Source: Blastomyces gilchristii SLH14081
Taxonomy: Eukaryota; Ascomycota; Eurotiomycetes; Onygenales; Ajellomycetaceae
Direction: 5' to 3'
NCBI RefSeq assembly: GCF_000003855.2
Contig: NW_003101682.1
Location: 5,897,607-5,961,606, forward strand
Length of the DNA: 64,000 nt
The notes beneath the pieces are model-generated. The model was not told the DNA's origin. It saw only the letters and a list, made by a program, of their open reading frames with translations, and made no database searches. How positions within the stretch are numbered: position 1 is the first letter of the stretch; each line of letters starts with the position of its first letter. A program made the position numbers and the translations under genes. Positions 34,060-45,515 of the stretch are shown here, one piece after another.

Positions 34060-34460
34060 GATAGAAGATCTAGTATGATTGAATCTTAAGAATATACAAA
34101 TCACATGTTCATCTTATATGCTAGATTACTGCCATGTCAAGTATAAAGTGATAGAAGTTCTAGATAGTCACAACTACTGTCTTAACACATCATCAGAAAT
34201 TCATGATGTATTTCATACAAGCTTGCTTTATCACACTGTCACTGATCTATTCTCTTCTCAACTGACTTCTGACTGACAGTTACCAGGCATTATAGAAGAA
34301 GATAATAAGCTTGAGTGAGAGATTGAGAATATTCTTGATAAGAGATCTCATAACTGTAACTGACAATATCTTGTGAAATGAGTCAGCTATGATCAACTGA
34401 CCTGAACTCCAAGTTCTGCATTATCTGAAACAGCAGCCCTTGACTGATGAGAACTGCTTC
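34060..34460 (+). pseudogene. D1 integrase C-terminus and chromodomain
   Basis: The frame reads K-V-I-E-V-L-D-S-H-N-Y, H-D-V-F-H-T-S-L-L, then L-E-W-E-I-E-N-I-L-D-K-R, W-Q-Y-L-V-K-W-V-S-Y-D-Q-L-T-W-T-P, and A-L-D-W-W-E-L-L-L-E-E. This is a clear chromodomain, with its aromatic and Trp residues kept. It would tether integration to histone-marked chromatin. It is the best-preserved coding part of D1 and ends about 20 bases before the 3' LTR. Confidence 0.9.
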
Positions 34461-34476
34461 TGGAAGAAGGAGCTAA

Positions 34477-34858
34477 TGTGGTGAGCTGCGCCTGATCAAT
34501 CATATAGACTATTCTGTTACACTTCACAGATTTCAATCACTTCATTCTCAAATACATACACTCTGATTCTCAGCCATTCTCAATCACTGATACACTTCAC
34601 AGATTCCAATCACTTCATTCTTGAATGTGTATGCTCTGATTCTCGGCCATTCTCGATCGCTGATCCTCGGCTGCTACGAACGCGTGTATATTCTTCCACT
34701 CTGAAGCTCCACCGCGTACACCATCACATACACGTATAAATATTCACCTTGATCACTGATTCTCACACTTTCTCTTTCTTTTCTTCTCTAACATTTTTAT
34801 CTTTGTTATATAAGACCTATCAATATTATACTGATCTATTCAGCGTAGACCTCTTACA
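34477..34858 (+). repeat. D1 3' LTR with internal 73-bp duplication
   Basis: 382 bases beginning TGTGGTGAGCTGCGCC. A 73-bp segment starting ACACTTCACAGATT occurs twice in tandem here and once in the 5' LTR, which accounts exactly for the 309 versus 382 lengths. Confidence 0.9.
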
Positions 34859-35869
34859 TATATTAATATTATAAATATCAATATTGAAAAAATGTTGATA
34901 CTTATATATTATAGTGATTTGTAAATCATAATAGTTAAATATATATATATATATTATTTCTGACATTGATTACAACTTGTACAATAATTTTTAAAAACTC
35001 AAAATTAATTTCAATTATTAATAATTATGAACTTATAACTAACTAATATAAAAAGAAAAAAACTTTTTCTACTTATTATCTTTCTTCTCTTTCTTATTCT
35101 TCTTGTTATTCTTTATAATTCACTTCTTATTCTCATTCTTCTTCATCTTCTTCTTATCTGAGATGATAATCATCTTAAAATCTCTCTTCACTATCTTCTC
35201 AGAGAAGAGTTTTTACTGCTCTCTTTCAGTCAGATCAATCTATATCTTAAAATTCTGCATTTTCTGATCTGCTGTCTCAGGTTTCATCTCAGCAGTAAGT
35301 AGATTGATATACTCAGAGAACAGAGCTGTCTTCTTAATATTCTGAATCATGAAGTGTATTCAAGATCTGAATAAGATCTCAATTTTCTTCTTCTCTGTTA
35401 GCTTCTGCTAATTAATTAGAGAACAGAAGTATTATCAAAAATTATTATCTCTTAATAAATAAAAAACTTATCAATTTTGACTTCTTTGTCTCTCACTTTA
35501 ATACTCTCTTAATTTTCTTCTATCACTGCTTATTTACAGTAATACTCTTCTTCTCTCTCTCTCTCTTTATCTTAGTCTTACATTATTCTCAGATCTTCTT
35601 CTAATCTTATCACTACTATATAAGACTCTTCACTATCTTCTTTTTCAATCTCTCACAGATGATGCTATCTGTATTATTTCTATACTTAGTTCAGTTTAAA
35701 TCTATCAGAAGTGTTACTTAAAATCATTATCATTCTACTCTTCTACAGAGCCTCTTCAAGATATTATAATATGTCTTATAATCTATCTCTTCTCACTTGA
35801 ACATCTTCTTCTTCTCTCTCTTCAATCTGTGACAGTGCTTATGTGTCTTGATGATCCGCAGAACCGCAG
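34859..35869 (-). pseudogene. Unidentified decayed coding region in E
   Basis: I do not recognise this gene. On the minus strand about 35870-35050 can be read with few breaks as Lys/Glu-rich protein: F-K-W-E-E-I-D-Y-K-T-Y-Y, later M-I-Q-N-I-K-K-T-A-L-F-S-E-Y-I-N-L-L-T-A-E-M-K-P (in pieces), and a very Lys-rich end. It lies in the right half of hAT element E, beyond D1. It could be a second hAT gene or another inserted element. It is too decayed for a firm call. Confidence 0.4.
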
Positions 35870-35939
35870 AATATTTAGAGAGAAATAACATGATTAGTTT
35901 CAATGAGTGTTAAAGAGAAGTGAAGGTAGAAGAGATAAT

Positions 35940-36052
35940 AAGAAATAATATAATGATAATAATAATAATAATGATAATAATAGTGATAATAGTAATGATA
36001 ATAATAATAGTAATAATAATAATAGTGATAATGATGATAATGATGATAATGA
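35940..36052. repeat. AAT/GAT microsatellite
   Basis: A run of about 110 bases of AATAAT, GATAAT and AGTAAT units. The Tyr-rich and Leu-rich open frames across it are by-products of the repeat. Confidence 0.9.
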
Positions 36053-37051
36053 GAGAAGAAGTACATTGAAATATATTACTGACTTATCAAATATAAAGAG
36101 ACTCAAAGAAAATATTAACAGCTTTCAGAGATGTATGAAAACAGCTATAGTGTTGTATAGCAATATCATCTTCATTCAATACATTCACTGTCTATATTCT
36201 TTGTATACAGTTATCATATAATCTGTATCAGAGATACATGCAGAAAACAGATCTTTATTACTAGAATAAATGATTGCAGCAATTCTCTGTTTTTATATTA
36301 TAAAGATAAGTTATTCTCATTTCTTTCTTCTCTCTTTTCTCTTCTTCAATCAATCACTAATTTCAAGCTGATATGAAAACTATTAAAACACTCTCAGAAA
36401 CTCTCAAATTAAAGAGTATAGACTAATCAAATTTCAAATGCAGAAGAAATCAAATTATCTTCTACAGATTCAATTACTCATTCCTCTTCAAATAAAACAG
36501 CAGTCATGTCCCCTCTCTTCCTCAATCAAATGAAACATGGCCTGTGAAAAGTGAGTATCACATCAGGTTATAATGATCAACACAGCTCCAGCATGCAGAA
36601 CTGTATATATGCAGCACATGCTGAACTGAGAGACTGTGTGAATTGCAAACTGACAGCAGTATCCCAGAGAGAGCCATGCAGTGTGAAAAAGCCATAACTC
36701 TCAATCACATGTGCAGAGAGTGAATCACTGCAGTAAGTGTATATGTATTGAAGTAATGCTTTTTAATAATACTCAGTCTCTGATATGATGAAAATAGAGT
36801 CTCTCTGTGAGATCTGTTTCTATCAGAAGTCAGAGAATCTTATATTTCTCAAGATCATCTTTATATACCTTGTCTGTGAAATTGATGAGAAAAATCATCA
36901 ATTTCAGTATTCTGTTCTTGATGTCATTCAAGTGGCAGCAGAGTTCATTCTGATCATACTTTTTAAGTGTATGTTTTCTAATTATTCATATTTATATAGA
37001 TATATACTGATTATTTGTTAGATAATGTTAAGATAATAACTTATTATACTG
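36053..37051. other. Hat element E, right end, unassigned
   Basis: No gene recognised. 36500-36740 is less AT-rich than its surroundings (for example CATGTCCCCTCTCTTCC). Confidence 0.4.
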
Positions 37052-37630
37052 NNNNNNNNNNNNNNNNNNNNNNNNNNNNNNNNNNNNNNNNNNNNNNNNN
37101 NNNNNNNNNNNNNNNNNNNNNNNNNNNNNNNNNNNNNNNNNNNNNNNNNNNNNNNNNNNNNNNNNNNNNNNNNNNNNNNNNNNNNNNNNNNNNNNNNNNN
37201 NNNNNNNNNNNNNNNNNNNNNNNNNNNNNNNNNNNNNNNNNNNNNNNNNNNNNNNNNNNNNNNNNNNNNNNNNNNNNNNNNNNNNNNNNNNNNNNNNNNN
37301 NNNNNNNNNNNNNNNNNNNNNNNNNNNNNNNNNNNNNNNNNNNNNNNNNNNNNNNNNNNNNNNNNNNNNNNNNNNNNNNNNNNNNNNNNNNNNNNNNNNN
37401 NNNNNNNNNNNNNNNNNNNNNNNNNNNNNNNNNNNNNNNNNNNNNNNNNNNNNNNNNNNNNNNNNNNNNNNNNNNNNNNNNNNNNNNNNNNNNNNNNNNN
37501 NNNNNNNNNNNNNNNNNNNNNNNNNNNNNNNNNNNNNNNNNNNNNNNNNNNNNNNNNNNNNNNNNNNNNNNNNNNNNNNNNNNNNNNNNNNNNNNNNNNN
37601 NNNNNNNNNNNNNNNNNNNNNNNNNNNNNN
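37052..37630. other. Assembly gap (579 N)
   Basis: A run of N close to the right end of element E. Open frames reported across it are artefacts. Confidence 1.
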
Positions 37631-37714
37631 CCATGATCAGAAGTAATGCTTTTAGGCAATGTGACAACTGTAAAGTTTGATTCTGATTTCAGACACGGTC
37701 ACACGGTGAGTCTA

Positions 37715-38225
37715 ACTGTGATTGATAACATGTATAATATGAAAGTCATAGTAGACAGTGATCTATACTATTATGCAATGATTAAATCTTTAGTTATAAG
37801 ATATTATAACCTTCAGTGTATTCTCTTATTAAAATTCTGACTTCTCACGGAATTTAATGACTCAAAGAATGTTTACATCTATTACATAATGAAGGTAAAT
37901 ATAGATGTCAGAGAATATCAATATAAAGATGTCTATATATATGAAGTTAATAATCTTGATTATAATTTTATGTTAGAACTTGCCTGACTATCTGAATAAG
38001 ATATCTTGTTAAACACTTGAAACAGAAGCTTAATATTTTCTAACAATGATAGAGTTCACAAAGATGATATTCACAAGACTATGAACCTGACACAGATCTC
38101 TGTCAACACTTATAAAATACTCTGAAAAAGAAGTCACTGAAAAGATTACTGATAGCAGAATCATGTAATAATCTATTTCATCAGTCTAACTGATATCAAC
38201 AAAGTTCTGAAGAAGTTATTCTGTA
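37715..38225 (+). pseudogene. D2 protease region
   Basis: After element E, D2 resumes at the repeated 8-mer and matches D1 30913-31415. The protease active site reads V-D-S-D near 37755, again with Gly changed to Asp. It stops at the pogo insertion at TA 38224-38225. Confidence 0.75.
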
Positions 38226-40543
38226 ATGTGATCAATCACTCAACGCCTGCTTACACTCAACGCCCGCCATTTCACCATCACAATGATGAAATATTTTCAT
38301 CAATATCTTAACAATGCAATTAGATTTTAAGGTGATATATTATATGATGAAAATGTATATAGAAAATTACATATAAAAATATACAGCTAATTCTATAGAT
38401 GTTTGTTGAGCTTAATAACTCATCTGAAACATGAAATCTTGAGTGAAGGTAGATTCAGTGAGTAAGCAGTGATTAAATCAGTAAAGATTATAATATCATC
38501 AGATTTCTCTGATGATGAATTCATAAACACTCTGACAGAACTCTGAAAATGTGATTTAATCACTCTTTATGAAATTGAGAATCTACTTTTCTGATTAGAA
38601 AGATGATTTTTAAATTCTTTAATCTTTTTCTTATTCAACTGTGATTGCTGCTGTACAGCAGCTCATTCTTTCTTCTCTTTTTACTCTTGAGTCTTTGTTG
38701 CATCTCTAAGCTTCTTTTCAATCTGCTGTTGAGAAGCTCTTGCAGTCTTATTCATATCTTTTTACTGCTTTACTATCTGATAAGCTGTCTTCTGCTTTAT
38801 TCTCTTCTTTATAATATCTGTCTTCTTCTATTTCTTAAGAATAGTATATTACAACTTGGCATTCTTTTTATAAGCCTGCTCATTCTTTTTAATAGCTTCA
38901 GAAGTGATTATTTTCTCATACATGATCTGCATCTTTACTGATGAAAAGAACTATATTAATGATGAATTTAAAGAATCTAGTAATTTCATTACTCTGTCAT
39001 ACTTATGATATCTTCTCTCTTAATTAAGAGCTTACTATAGCTGTCTGTTCTCTATTAGAAGAACCTCTTTATCAAGAGTAAGATTTTTCTCTATACAGAT
39101 CACTCAGTTGAGATTAGTAGATATTTAACACTGCTACTACTTGACTTACTTCATCAATTTCTGTATATTAATAATAGAAGTAGAGATTCTTTATCAATAT
39201 TATATATCTGAGAAAGTATAAGACTGTATTATAAGCTTTTTAAGAATCTTTTCTGAATTGAATGAATATAGATTAGTAGTAGTGAATATAAATATAATAT
39301 TTAAAGATATAACTGCTTTCTTTTATACAGTATTAAATAGCTGTTAAAAAGACCTCTTTATAGTGTATATGAATCTCATTTCAGTTCTCATTCATTCATT
39401 CAGTTGATTGAAGTATGATTTACTCAATGATTCAAATATTTCAATATCTAGTAGCTGTAATCAGTGTGTAGAATGAGGAGAAAAGATAGTAAGTAGAATC
39501 TAATAATAATCTGTGTAATTAATGAATATTATATTAACATGAGAGAAGTGATCATCTAATATAAGAAGTCTATATTTATATTCTACTTTCTTTTTTGTAA
39601 GAGATTCAAAGATTTTCTTTAATTATATTAATTTATATTTATTATTACTTTATTCATTTGCTGAAGTAGTAAAGTAGATCTGATTCTTTTCACTATTAAA
39701 ATTCTTCAGTCAAGTATCTTATATATCTCTTGATTCTTCTTGATATATAAGAGTAGATAAAAGTGAGGTTTCATCTGTATAAATTAAGATAAGTAGTGTT
39801 ATGAATTCTTGACTGTTATTCTGACTGACATCTATTATATGACCTGATCTATTATATGACCTGATTTGAGTGAAGTAATTAATATGATATATTTGAGAAT
39901 GTGAATAAGTCTCAATAGAAATTCTTTCTCATCAAAGTTGTAAATATTCATAGATTTAATATTATATTAAGTGATTTTTATCTGTAGCTATAAATTAATT
40001 AGTAAGAAGTAAAAAATTAATAGAAGAAAGAAATCTATTACAAGATCAAAATAATGCTTGAAATATATTGAATTGTCTGCAATCTTGCATTTTTAATTGA
40101 TATTTTAAAGATAGAGTGACTTGATTATATTCTTATAATGCTGACAGAATCATGATACTCAGTTGATTTTAATAGATGCTTTTAGAATCTCAACAATGAG
40201 ATTATAAAGAATTTGAGATGTACAAGAGAAACTGTGATCTGTCAATTAATTAACATGAAAAGAAAGTCATTCTTCTTACAAATCTGTGAGATTTTTACAG
40301 TGAGTAGAGCTTGCTTTCTTTCTTGATATTTGAACACCTCTATATCACTGTGATAATATATATCAACTGATTCTATATTTTTTAGCAGTCTTAGTGTAAT
40401 TAGGGATCAATTGTGTATTTAAATCATCAATTGTCACTTGTATAACTGCTTCGTGGTGCATGTTGTGAATGTTTGAAGATGAATGAAAAAATGAGAATTG
40501 AGCGGGCGTTGGGTGTACGCGGGCGTTGAGTGGTTGATTACAT
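38226..40543 (-). mobile_element. pogo-like DNA transposon inside D2
   Basis: This 2318-bp element has inverted repeats of about 42 bases at 38226-38267 and 40502-40543. Both contain CACTCAACGCC and CAACGCCCGC. It is flanked by TA (38224-38225 and 40544-40545), and D1 shows the empty site (TTCTGTATTATAATAAC). A minus-strand transposase lies inside. The inverted repeats keep their CpGs while the interior is AT-rich. Size, TA target and transposase type all fit a pogo/Fot-type element. Confidence 0.92.
38500..40350 (-). pseudogene. pogo-type DDE transposase (decayed)
   Basis: The enzyme would excise and reinsert the element at TA. On the minus strand about 39778 reads T-D-E, the first catalytic Asp block. 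About 39580-39535 reads Y-R-L-L-I-L-D-D-H-F-S-H-V, the conserved L-D-G-H-x-S-H motif. About 39480-39440 reads P-H-S-T-H-x-L-Q-L-L-D, close to the pogo P-P-H-S-T-H-x-L-Q-P-L-D. The C-terminal end (38940-38600) is Lys/Glu-rich and coiled-coil-like, as in fungal Fot relatives. The N-terminal CENP-B-like DNA-binding part (about 40.3 kb) is not readable. Confidence 0.85.
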
Positions 40544-40545
40544 TA

Positions 40546-41660
40546 CTATAATAACAGATTCTTATATAAAACTCTCTTAATAATATCACAAATATCTAGA
40601 TGTCTTCTGACAAGATAATATTATAAATATACTTCTCTTAGAAGACTCAGAAGTGAATCACAGTATCAAGTTAAAAAAGAAGAATGATAAGAATTTCAAG
40701 TCATCATAAGACTCTCTTTATAATATGTCTTGAGATGAACTTCTTCTTCTTTGAAAGACACTTAATGATCTGTTGAATAAGAAATTCATATGTATTAGTA
40801 ACTCTTTCACTGCAGCTTCTATTCTCTTTGCAAAGAAATTAGGTGAAGAACTCTGATTCTGTGTGAACTATTGAGAATTGAACAGATTAATCAAGAAGAA
40901 TCACTATTCTTTTTCTCTTATCAATGAAACTCTAGCTCATATCAGATAAGCTCAATGATTTATAAAGCTAGATATCATCACTGTGTTTCATAAGATCTGT
41001 ATCACTGAAGAAGATGAATGACTTACAGCATTTCAAACATATTATAATCTCTTTAAATGAGTAGTCACACTCTTTGAACTGACTAATACTCTCAGTACAT
41101 TTCAGAAGTATATCAACTAAGCACTCTGAGAATTTCTTAATAAATTTGTATCAGTATATCTTGATAACATTCTTATCTTCATTAATAAGTTCAGAAAAGA
41201 ATATCAAGAACACATGCAAAGAGTATTACAATAATTATAAGAAGCAGAACTATCAATAGATATTGTTAAGTATGATTTTAAAGTCAAGAGTATAAAATAT
41301 CTAGATTTTATCATAGAAGCTGATAAGGAAATTCAAATGAATTCTGAGAAAGTCTCTGTCATTCTTGAATGAGAAGCTCTACATACTGTGAAAGATGTAT
41401 AAAGCTTCATTGAATTTACTAACTTCTATCAGTGATTTATACAAAACTTCTCAGATATTATGAGATTACTTACAGAACTTACTAAGAAGAACTCAGTATT
41501 TCAATAATCAGCAGATACTGATGCTGTATTTATGTAGATAAAGAAGATATTCATTAATATATCTCTACTAATAATATTTGATTCTGACTGTGAAACAGTT
41601 ATTGAAGCTGACTTCTCTGACTACATTACAGAGAAAGCTATATTGTAATATAATAATAAA
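40546..41660 (+). pseudogene. D2 reverse transcriptase and start of RNase H
   Basis: This continues D2 after pogo and matches D1 31425-32540. RT blocks include F-A-K-K-L-G-E-E-L-W-F-C and F-I-K-L-D-I-I-T-V-F. The catalytic box near 41157-41168 reads YLDN. RNase H opens with E-A-D-F-S-D-Y near 41605 and is cut by D3 at 41661, inside AATAATAAA. Confidence 0.83.
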
Positions 41661-41943
41661 TGTAAGAGGTCTATGCTGAATAGATCGGTATAATATATAG
41701 GTCTTATATAACAAAGTGAAAAACATTAGAAAAGGAAAAGAAAGAGAAAGTATGAGAATCAGTAATTGAAGTGAATATTTATACACGTACATAATGATGT
41801 ACGCGGTGGAGCTTCAGAGCAGAAGAATAGAAATTCTGCAGATTTTCAGCTGAGAATTAATGACTGAGAATTGAAGCTTTCAGCAGGAATCTATGAAGTA
41901 TAACAGAATAGTCTATATAATTAATCAGATGCAGTCTGTTATA
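41661..41943 (-). repeat. D3 3' LTR
   Basis: 283 bases beginning TGTAAGAGGTCTATGCTG, the reverse complement of the D LTR end. It finishes TCTGTTATA, decayed from the complement of TGTGACGG. It lacks the 73-bp duplication of the D1 3' LTR. Confidence 0.88.
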
Positions 41944-41959
41944 TTAGTCTCTCTCTTCT

Positions 41960-43458
41960 CTGATTATGCATAGTTCTCATCAGTCAAGGGCCGCAGTCTC
42001 AGATAACACGGAACTCAGAGTTCAGGTCAGATAATTATAGCTGACTTATTTTACAAGATATTGTCAGCTACAGCTGTGAGATCTCTTATTGAGAATATTC
42101 TCAATCTCTCACTCAAGTTCATTATCTTCTTCTATAATCTTTGGTGACTGTCAGTCAGAAGTCAGTTGAGAAGAAAATGAGTCAGTGATAGTGCAGCAGA
42201 GTAAGCTTATATGAAAGATATTATAAATCTCTGACAGAGTATTAAGACAGTAGTCATGACTGTCTAGAACTTCTATCACTGTGTATTTTATATAATGATA
42301 ATTCAATGTATGAGATGAGTGTGTGATCGGTATATTTCTAAGATTCAATTATATAAGATCTTCTATCTTATACTGCTCTATGAGATCTTGTTATATATTG
42401 ATTTAATCTTCTTAATCTTGTTTAGCACTTGTCATGAAGACTTCTACTCAGTTATGAATATCTCAGAGCTTTGTCACTATATAATCAGTGATCTGAATTG
42501 AACTATAAGAGTTCAGTGTAAACTGTGTAATCTCTAGAACATTCAACACTTTCATGTGATAATCATATATAAGAAAGAACAGGCTTATATCTATTGAGAT
42601 AGTATCTCAGCTATTGATAGTGATCTCTGTGTGTAGAAGAAAATCATGTCAATTATCTTATAAGTGATTGCAGAACTTATAAAGATAATTCTTTACAGTT
42701 TGAATTATCTGTTCTGATGCATCATCAGTCTCAGAGTGATAGATAGTTAATAAATAATATATAATCTTGAAAACTTGACAAATTCTTATTCAGAGAGTAC
42801 TTACAAATTAACAGCTCTGATTCAATACTATAGATCTCAGTAATTCATACATTTAATAAAATAAGCTCTGTAGAAAGACTTCAGTGACTTGTTCAGTATT
42901 TATCTTATTACAAGATTTCAATATTATATCTTTGCTCAATCAGTTCATGATGATCAGAATGTTTCTACAATTCTTACTCTCAGAGAGATTAATAGTGAAG
43001 TCAATTATCACATCTTATCAGATTCTATTAGAGATATTATGTGATTTCAGCAGATTCTTTCTACAGTTCTTTTACATAATGACAGAAGAACAACAGTTAC
43101 AGTTTCAGATAAAATGTCTGATACTGCTTGATATCTCAGGTCAGTAGAACTCTTGAGAGATTATTTGATACAGTTATTTACAATCTGAATAGCTGATTAT
43201 GTGAGAATTATGTATCTCTTGCATTATCCCAGTGTGTAAGAGTTCAAAGTGAGAGACTCAGTATTATTCATGAAATTGCAGAGTGTTATTATCATTGATT
43301 GAGTATTTTGAGATGTCAGTTCTTATACATAGTTCTGAGAAGAATCAGGATGCTTCTTAATATACTGCTTTAATAAGTACTTAAAGAAGTTCATCAGTTT
43401 GAGCTATTATATATGATAATTTATTCAGTGTAGATTCAGAAGGTATTCTGATCAGTGA
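41960..43458 (-). pseudogene. D3 integrase and chromodomain
   Basis: Read on the minus strand, 42348-42151 gives K-Y-T-V-I-E-V-L-D-S-H-D-Y...I-F-H-I-S-L-L, the integrase C-terminus seen in D1 near 34100. The chromodomain follows at about 42110-41970. The integrase core runs up to about 43400, matching D1 33000-33900. The N-terminal part of pol is beyond LINE4, B1 and A2, outside the window. Confidence 0.82.
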
Positions 43459-45258
43459 ATTATTATTATTATTATTCTTCAATTATAGATGTATGCAGTC
43501 AGAGACTATGACATCTACGTGAGAACTTTTAGTTCTCAGAGTTTTTTATATATTCATAAAGTTAACTATTATACATTTACCAATTTCAGATATGCAAAAT
43601 CAGAAAATTTCAGCTCAGAATATAAAAACTGTTTACAAATTACAGTATTTTAACACCTTCTGATACTTTGAAACCATTTGATAATATCATGACAAAAGAA
43701 AAGAGAACACAGTCTTAAAGATAGACACATTAAATAGATAGATAGAAAAGAACAAAAAAAAAAAAAGAAAAAAAGGAAAATGAAAAAGTAAAGTAAAGAG
43801 AGACTATAACAAATCAAAATTATTAAAAGATAGTGTATAGCTGTTTTAACAGACTATATCTAATCAATTTCCACCTCTTTATATTCAGATATTTCTGAAT
43901 TCAGCTGTTTTCTTATAGCTGCTTGAGTTTCTGATAGAAAGTCTATTAAGTATTTGATTTCTGTCTCAGTTGAGAATAAGAATCTCATATATAATTGATT
44001 TAAATCATACCTCTTCTTCAATCTGACTCTGAGACTATTGTATACTGCACAATGCATTACAATATACTCAGAATTTTCATTTACATTGCAGAATGAGCAT
44101 TCTGTTGAATCAAATCTATCATCAAATCTTTGTATATAAGATTTGAAATAATCATATTCTAGTTTCAGCTGAATTCTAGATGAGAATATTTTCTTTTTAC
44201 ATTTAATTGAACAAGATTTCCACTTAGGTTTTATCTTAAATCTTGAATAATATATACTCTTCTTTTGTTTCTGCCAGCTTTCATTTCACTTGTTTAAACA
44301 AGATTCTTTTATCTTTCTCTTTATAAAAGACCAGGACACTGTTTTTTATCTATATCTGCTTAATTCTGATCTCTTTTTTACTGCTAAATCAGTCAATTCA
44401 TTGCTATGAATATTTATATAAGCAGGAACTTAGTGCAGATGAATTATGAGTTTTAATAATCTTCTCTTTTAAATCTTTATAACAGAATTTAAAATCAGTT
44501 CAAGATTCATTTAATCATTATAAATCTGACTATTTTTAAGTCTTTTCAAAGCAGCTTGACAATCAGAGAATATTCATATCTATTTCAAGTTATTTCCTCT
44601 TTTATAAGATTTTACCTTAATAAGTTTGAAAGCTTTTGCAATTATAAATAGTTCAGCATTAAAGACTTCAGATTCACAGCTCAAATTTCAGAAATCTGAG
44701 ATTAAATTGATATTATCTTCAGTATAAGCAATGTCTGTATCTAATCTGTTCAAACTCTCATTTTTTGAGCTATATGAGTAAACTAGAATAGAGTCTTTTA
44801 TATTGATTGTAGACATCTTGTTTAAATACTGTTTATATTCTCTCTCTTTAGATAGTTTACTTATTTATAAGTTTATAAGAGATTTCAGCCTTTCTCTTCA
44901 GAGAGATATCTTTTCATGATCAATTTTCTCAATATTTAATGAAGAAAATTGATTTTTAATCAGTAAATATAATCTGTACAGTTGAGAGAGTATTTTCTTT
45001 GAAGAATTATTCTCATTTCAATCAAGAAATCTATTTTAATTCAGTTCATTTCCTAAGTTAATTAATGAAAATGAAGAAGAGACTCTTTCTCTGATTATAT
45101 AATTTAAGCTCATCTTTATGACTCTCAGAGCATAGTTCATGCAGGTCTTTTCAAATCAAATAGCAGAAGATAGAATTGAAGCTTCAATTTTCATTACTTT
45201 AATAGAAGATGATTTGAATGATTTCAGCATTCTTCTTAAAACTCTGTTTTACAGATTT
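43459..45258 (-). mobile_element. LINE copy 4 (3' part), cut by B1
   Basis: A minus-strand LINE copy ends at the (ATT)n tail 43459-43478 and includes 3' UTR, the zinc finger and RNase H (44057-43860 and about 44480-44350), then RT up to 45258. The last 200 bases match LINE copy 1 at 1-220. B1 then interrupts it, with GATTT (45254-45258) as the possible target duplication. It inserted in D3. Confidence 0.88.
43860..45258 (-). pseudogene. LINE4 ORF2: end of RT, RNase H, zinc finger
   Basis: The C-terminal frame 44057-43860 carries Y-N-S-L-R-V-R-L-K and ends with S-E-I-S-E-Y-K. The zinc-finger region lies just upstream at about 44110-44060 (C-x2-C...H). RNase H is near 44480-44350 with N-x-H-x-N-E-L-x-D remnants. 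The RT end occupies 45258-44900. Comparison with LINE3 shows the same order, so the two copies come from one family. Confidence 0.8.
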
Positions 45259-45515
45259 TGTAAGAATAAGTACTCGCAGGCGATTATTCGGGTGTTTGCA
45301 GCTTGGCGTGATATGTACTCTTAACTACTAGAAGTATTCATGATAGAAAGATAAATGTAGAGATCAAATATATAATAGTATTTAAGCTGAGTTATAAATA
45401 GTATTCGCGAACTTCAGTCTATATAGTTGTGTGTAGTCAAGAGCTGCTAACTCTATTAGTTACACAAGAGATAGAAATAGAGATAAAGAATCTGTGAGAA
45501 GTGAGAATTCTTACA
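45259..45515 (-). repeat. B1 3' LTR
   Basis: 257 bases beginning TGTAAGAATAAGTACTCGCA and ending TTCTTACA. The ends form an 8-bp inverted repeat TGTAAGAA/TTCTTACA. It matches both B2 LTRs. Confidence 0.9.

Larger units (their letters stand above)
29104..34858 (+). mobile_element. Complete chromovirus family D, copy D1
   Basis: This 5755-bp element is flanked by 5-bp duplications TATAT (29099-29103 and 34859-34863), with LTRs of 309 and 382 bases. It reads gag, protease, RT, RNase H, integrase, chromodomain on the plus strand. The chromodomain ends just before the polypurine tract (GGAAGAAGGAGC, 34462-34473), so there is no room for an antisense gene. It inserted into hAT element E, which itself inserted into D2 of the same family. 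Confidence 0.93.
25712..37714 (-). mobile_element. hAT DNA transposon E, with SINE and D1 nested inside
   Basis: The element lies between perfect 8-bp duplications ACTGTGAT (25704-25711 and 37715-37722). The uninterrupted site is seen in D1 near 30913. The left end is TGAACTGGCCGGCGGGACCA and the right end CACACGGTGAGTCTA, matching the MITE at 16596-17101. An 8-bp duplication and the transposase remnant on the minus strand identify a hAT element. Without D1 and the SINE it is about 5.8 kb, including 579 unknown bases in a gap. Confidence 0.85.
22880..41660 (+). mobile_element. Chromovirus family D, copy D2, interrupted four times
   Basis: A plus-strand copy of the D1 family starts with an LTR at 22880 and carries gag, protease, RT and RNase H. 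It is interrupted by LINE3 (24349-25385), hAT element E (25712-37714), pogo (38226-40543) and D3 (from 41661). At each break the D1 sequence (29104-34858) shows the uninterrupted order. Its integrase, chromodomain and 3' LTR lie outside the window, to the right of D3. Confidence 0.87.
41661..43458 (-). mobile_element. Chromovirus family D, copy D3 (3' part)
   Basis: This is a minus-strand copy inserted in D2. Its 3' LTR is 41661-41943, followed leftward in its own reading by the polypurine tract, chromodomain and integrase. It matches D1 from 34858 back to about 32970, where LINE4 interrupts it. ATAAA (41656-41660) is the likely target duplication, but the partner lies outside the window. Confidence 0.88.

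Noticed and set aside
35875..36106. Tyr-rich and Leu-rich open frames
   Set aside because: They arise from the AAT/GAT microsatellite on the opposite strand.
37015..37680. Long open frames of over 200 residues
   Set aside because: They consist almost wholly of N from the assembly gap.
38645..38941. Plus-strand Leu-rich membrane-like protein
   Set aside because: It is the antisense shadow of the Lys/Glu-rich C-terminus of the pogo transposase.
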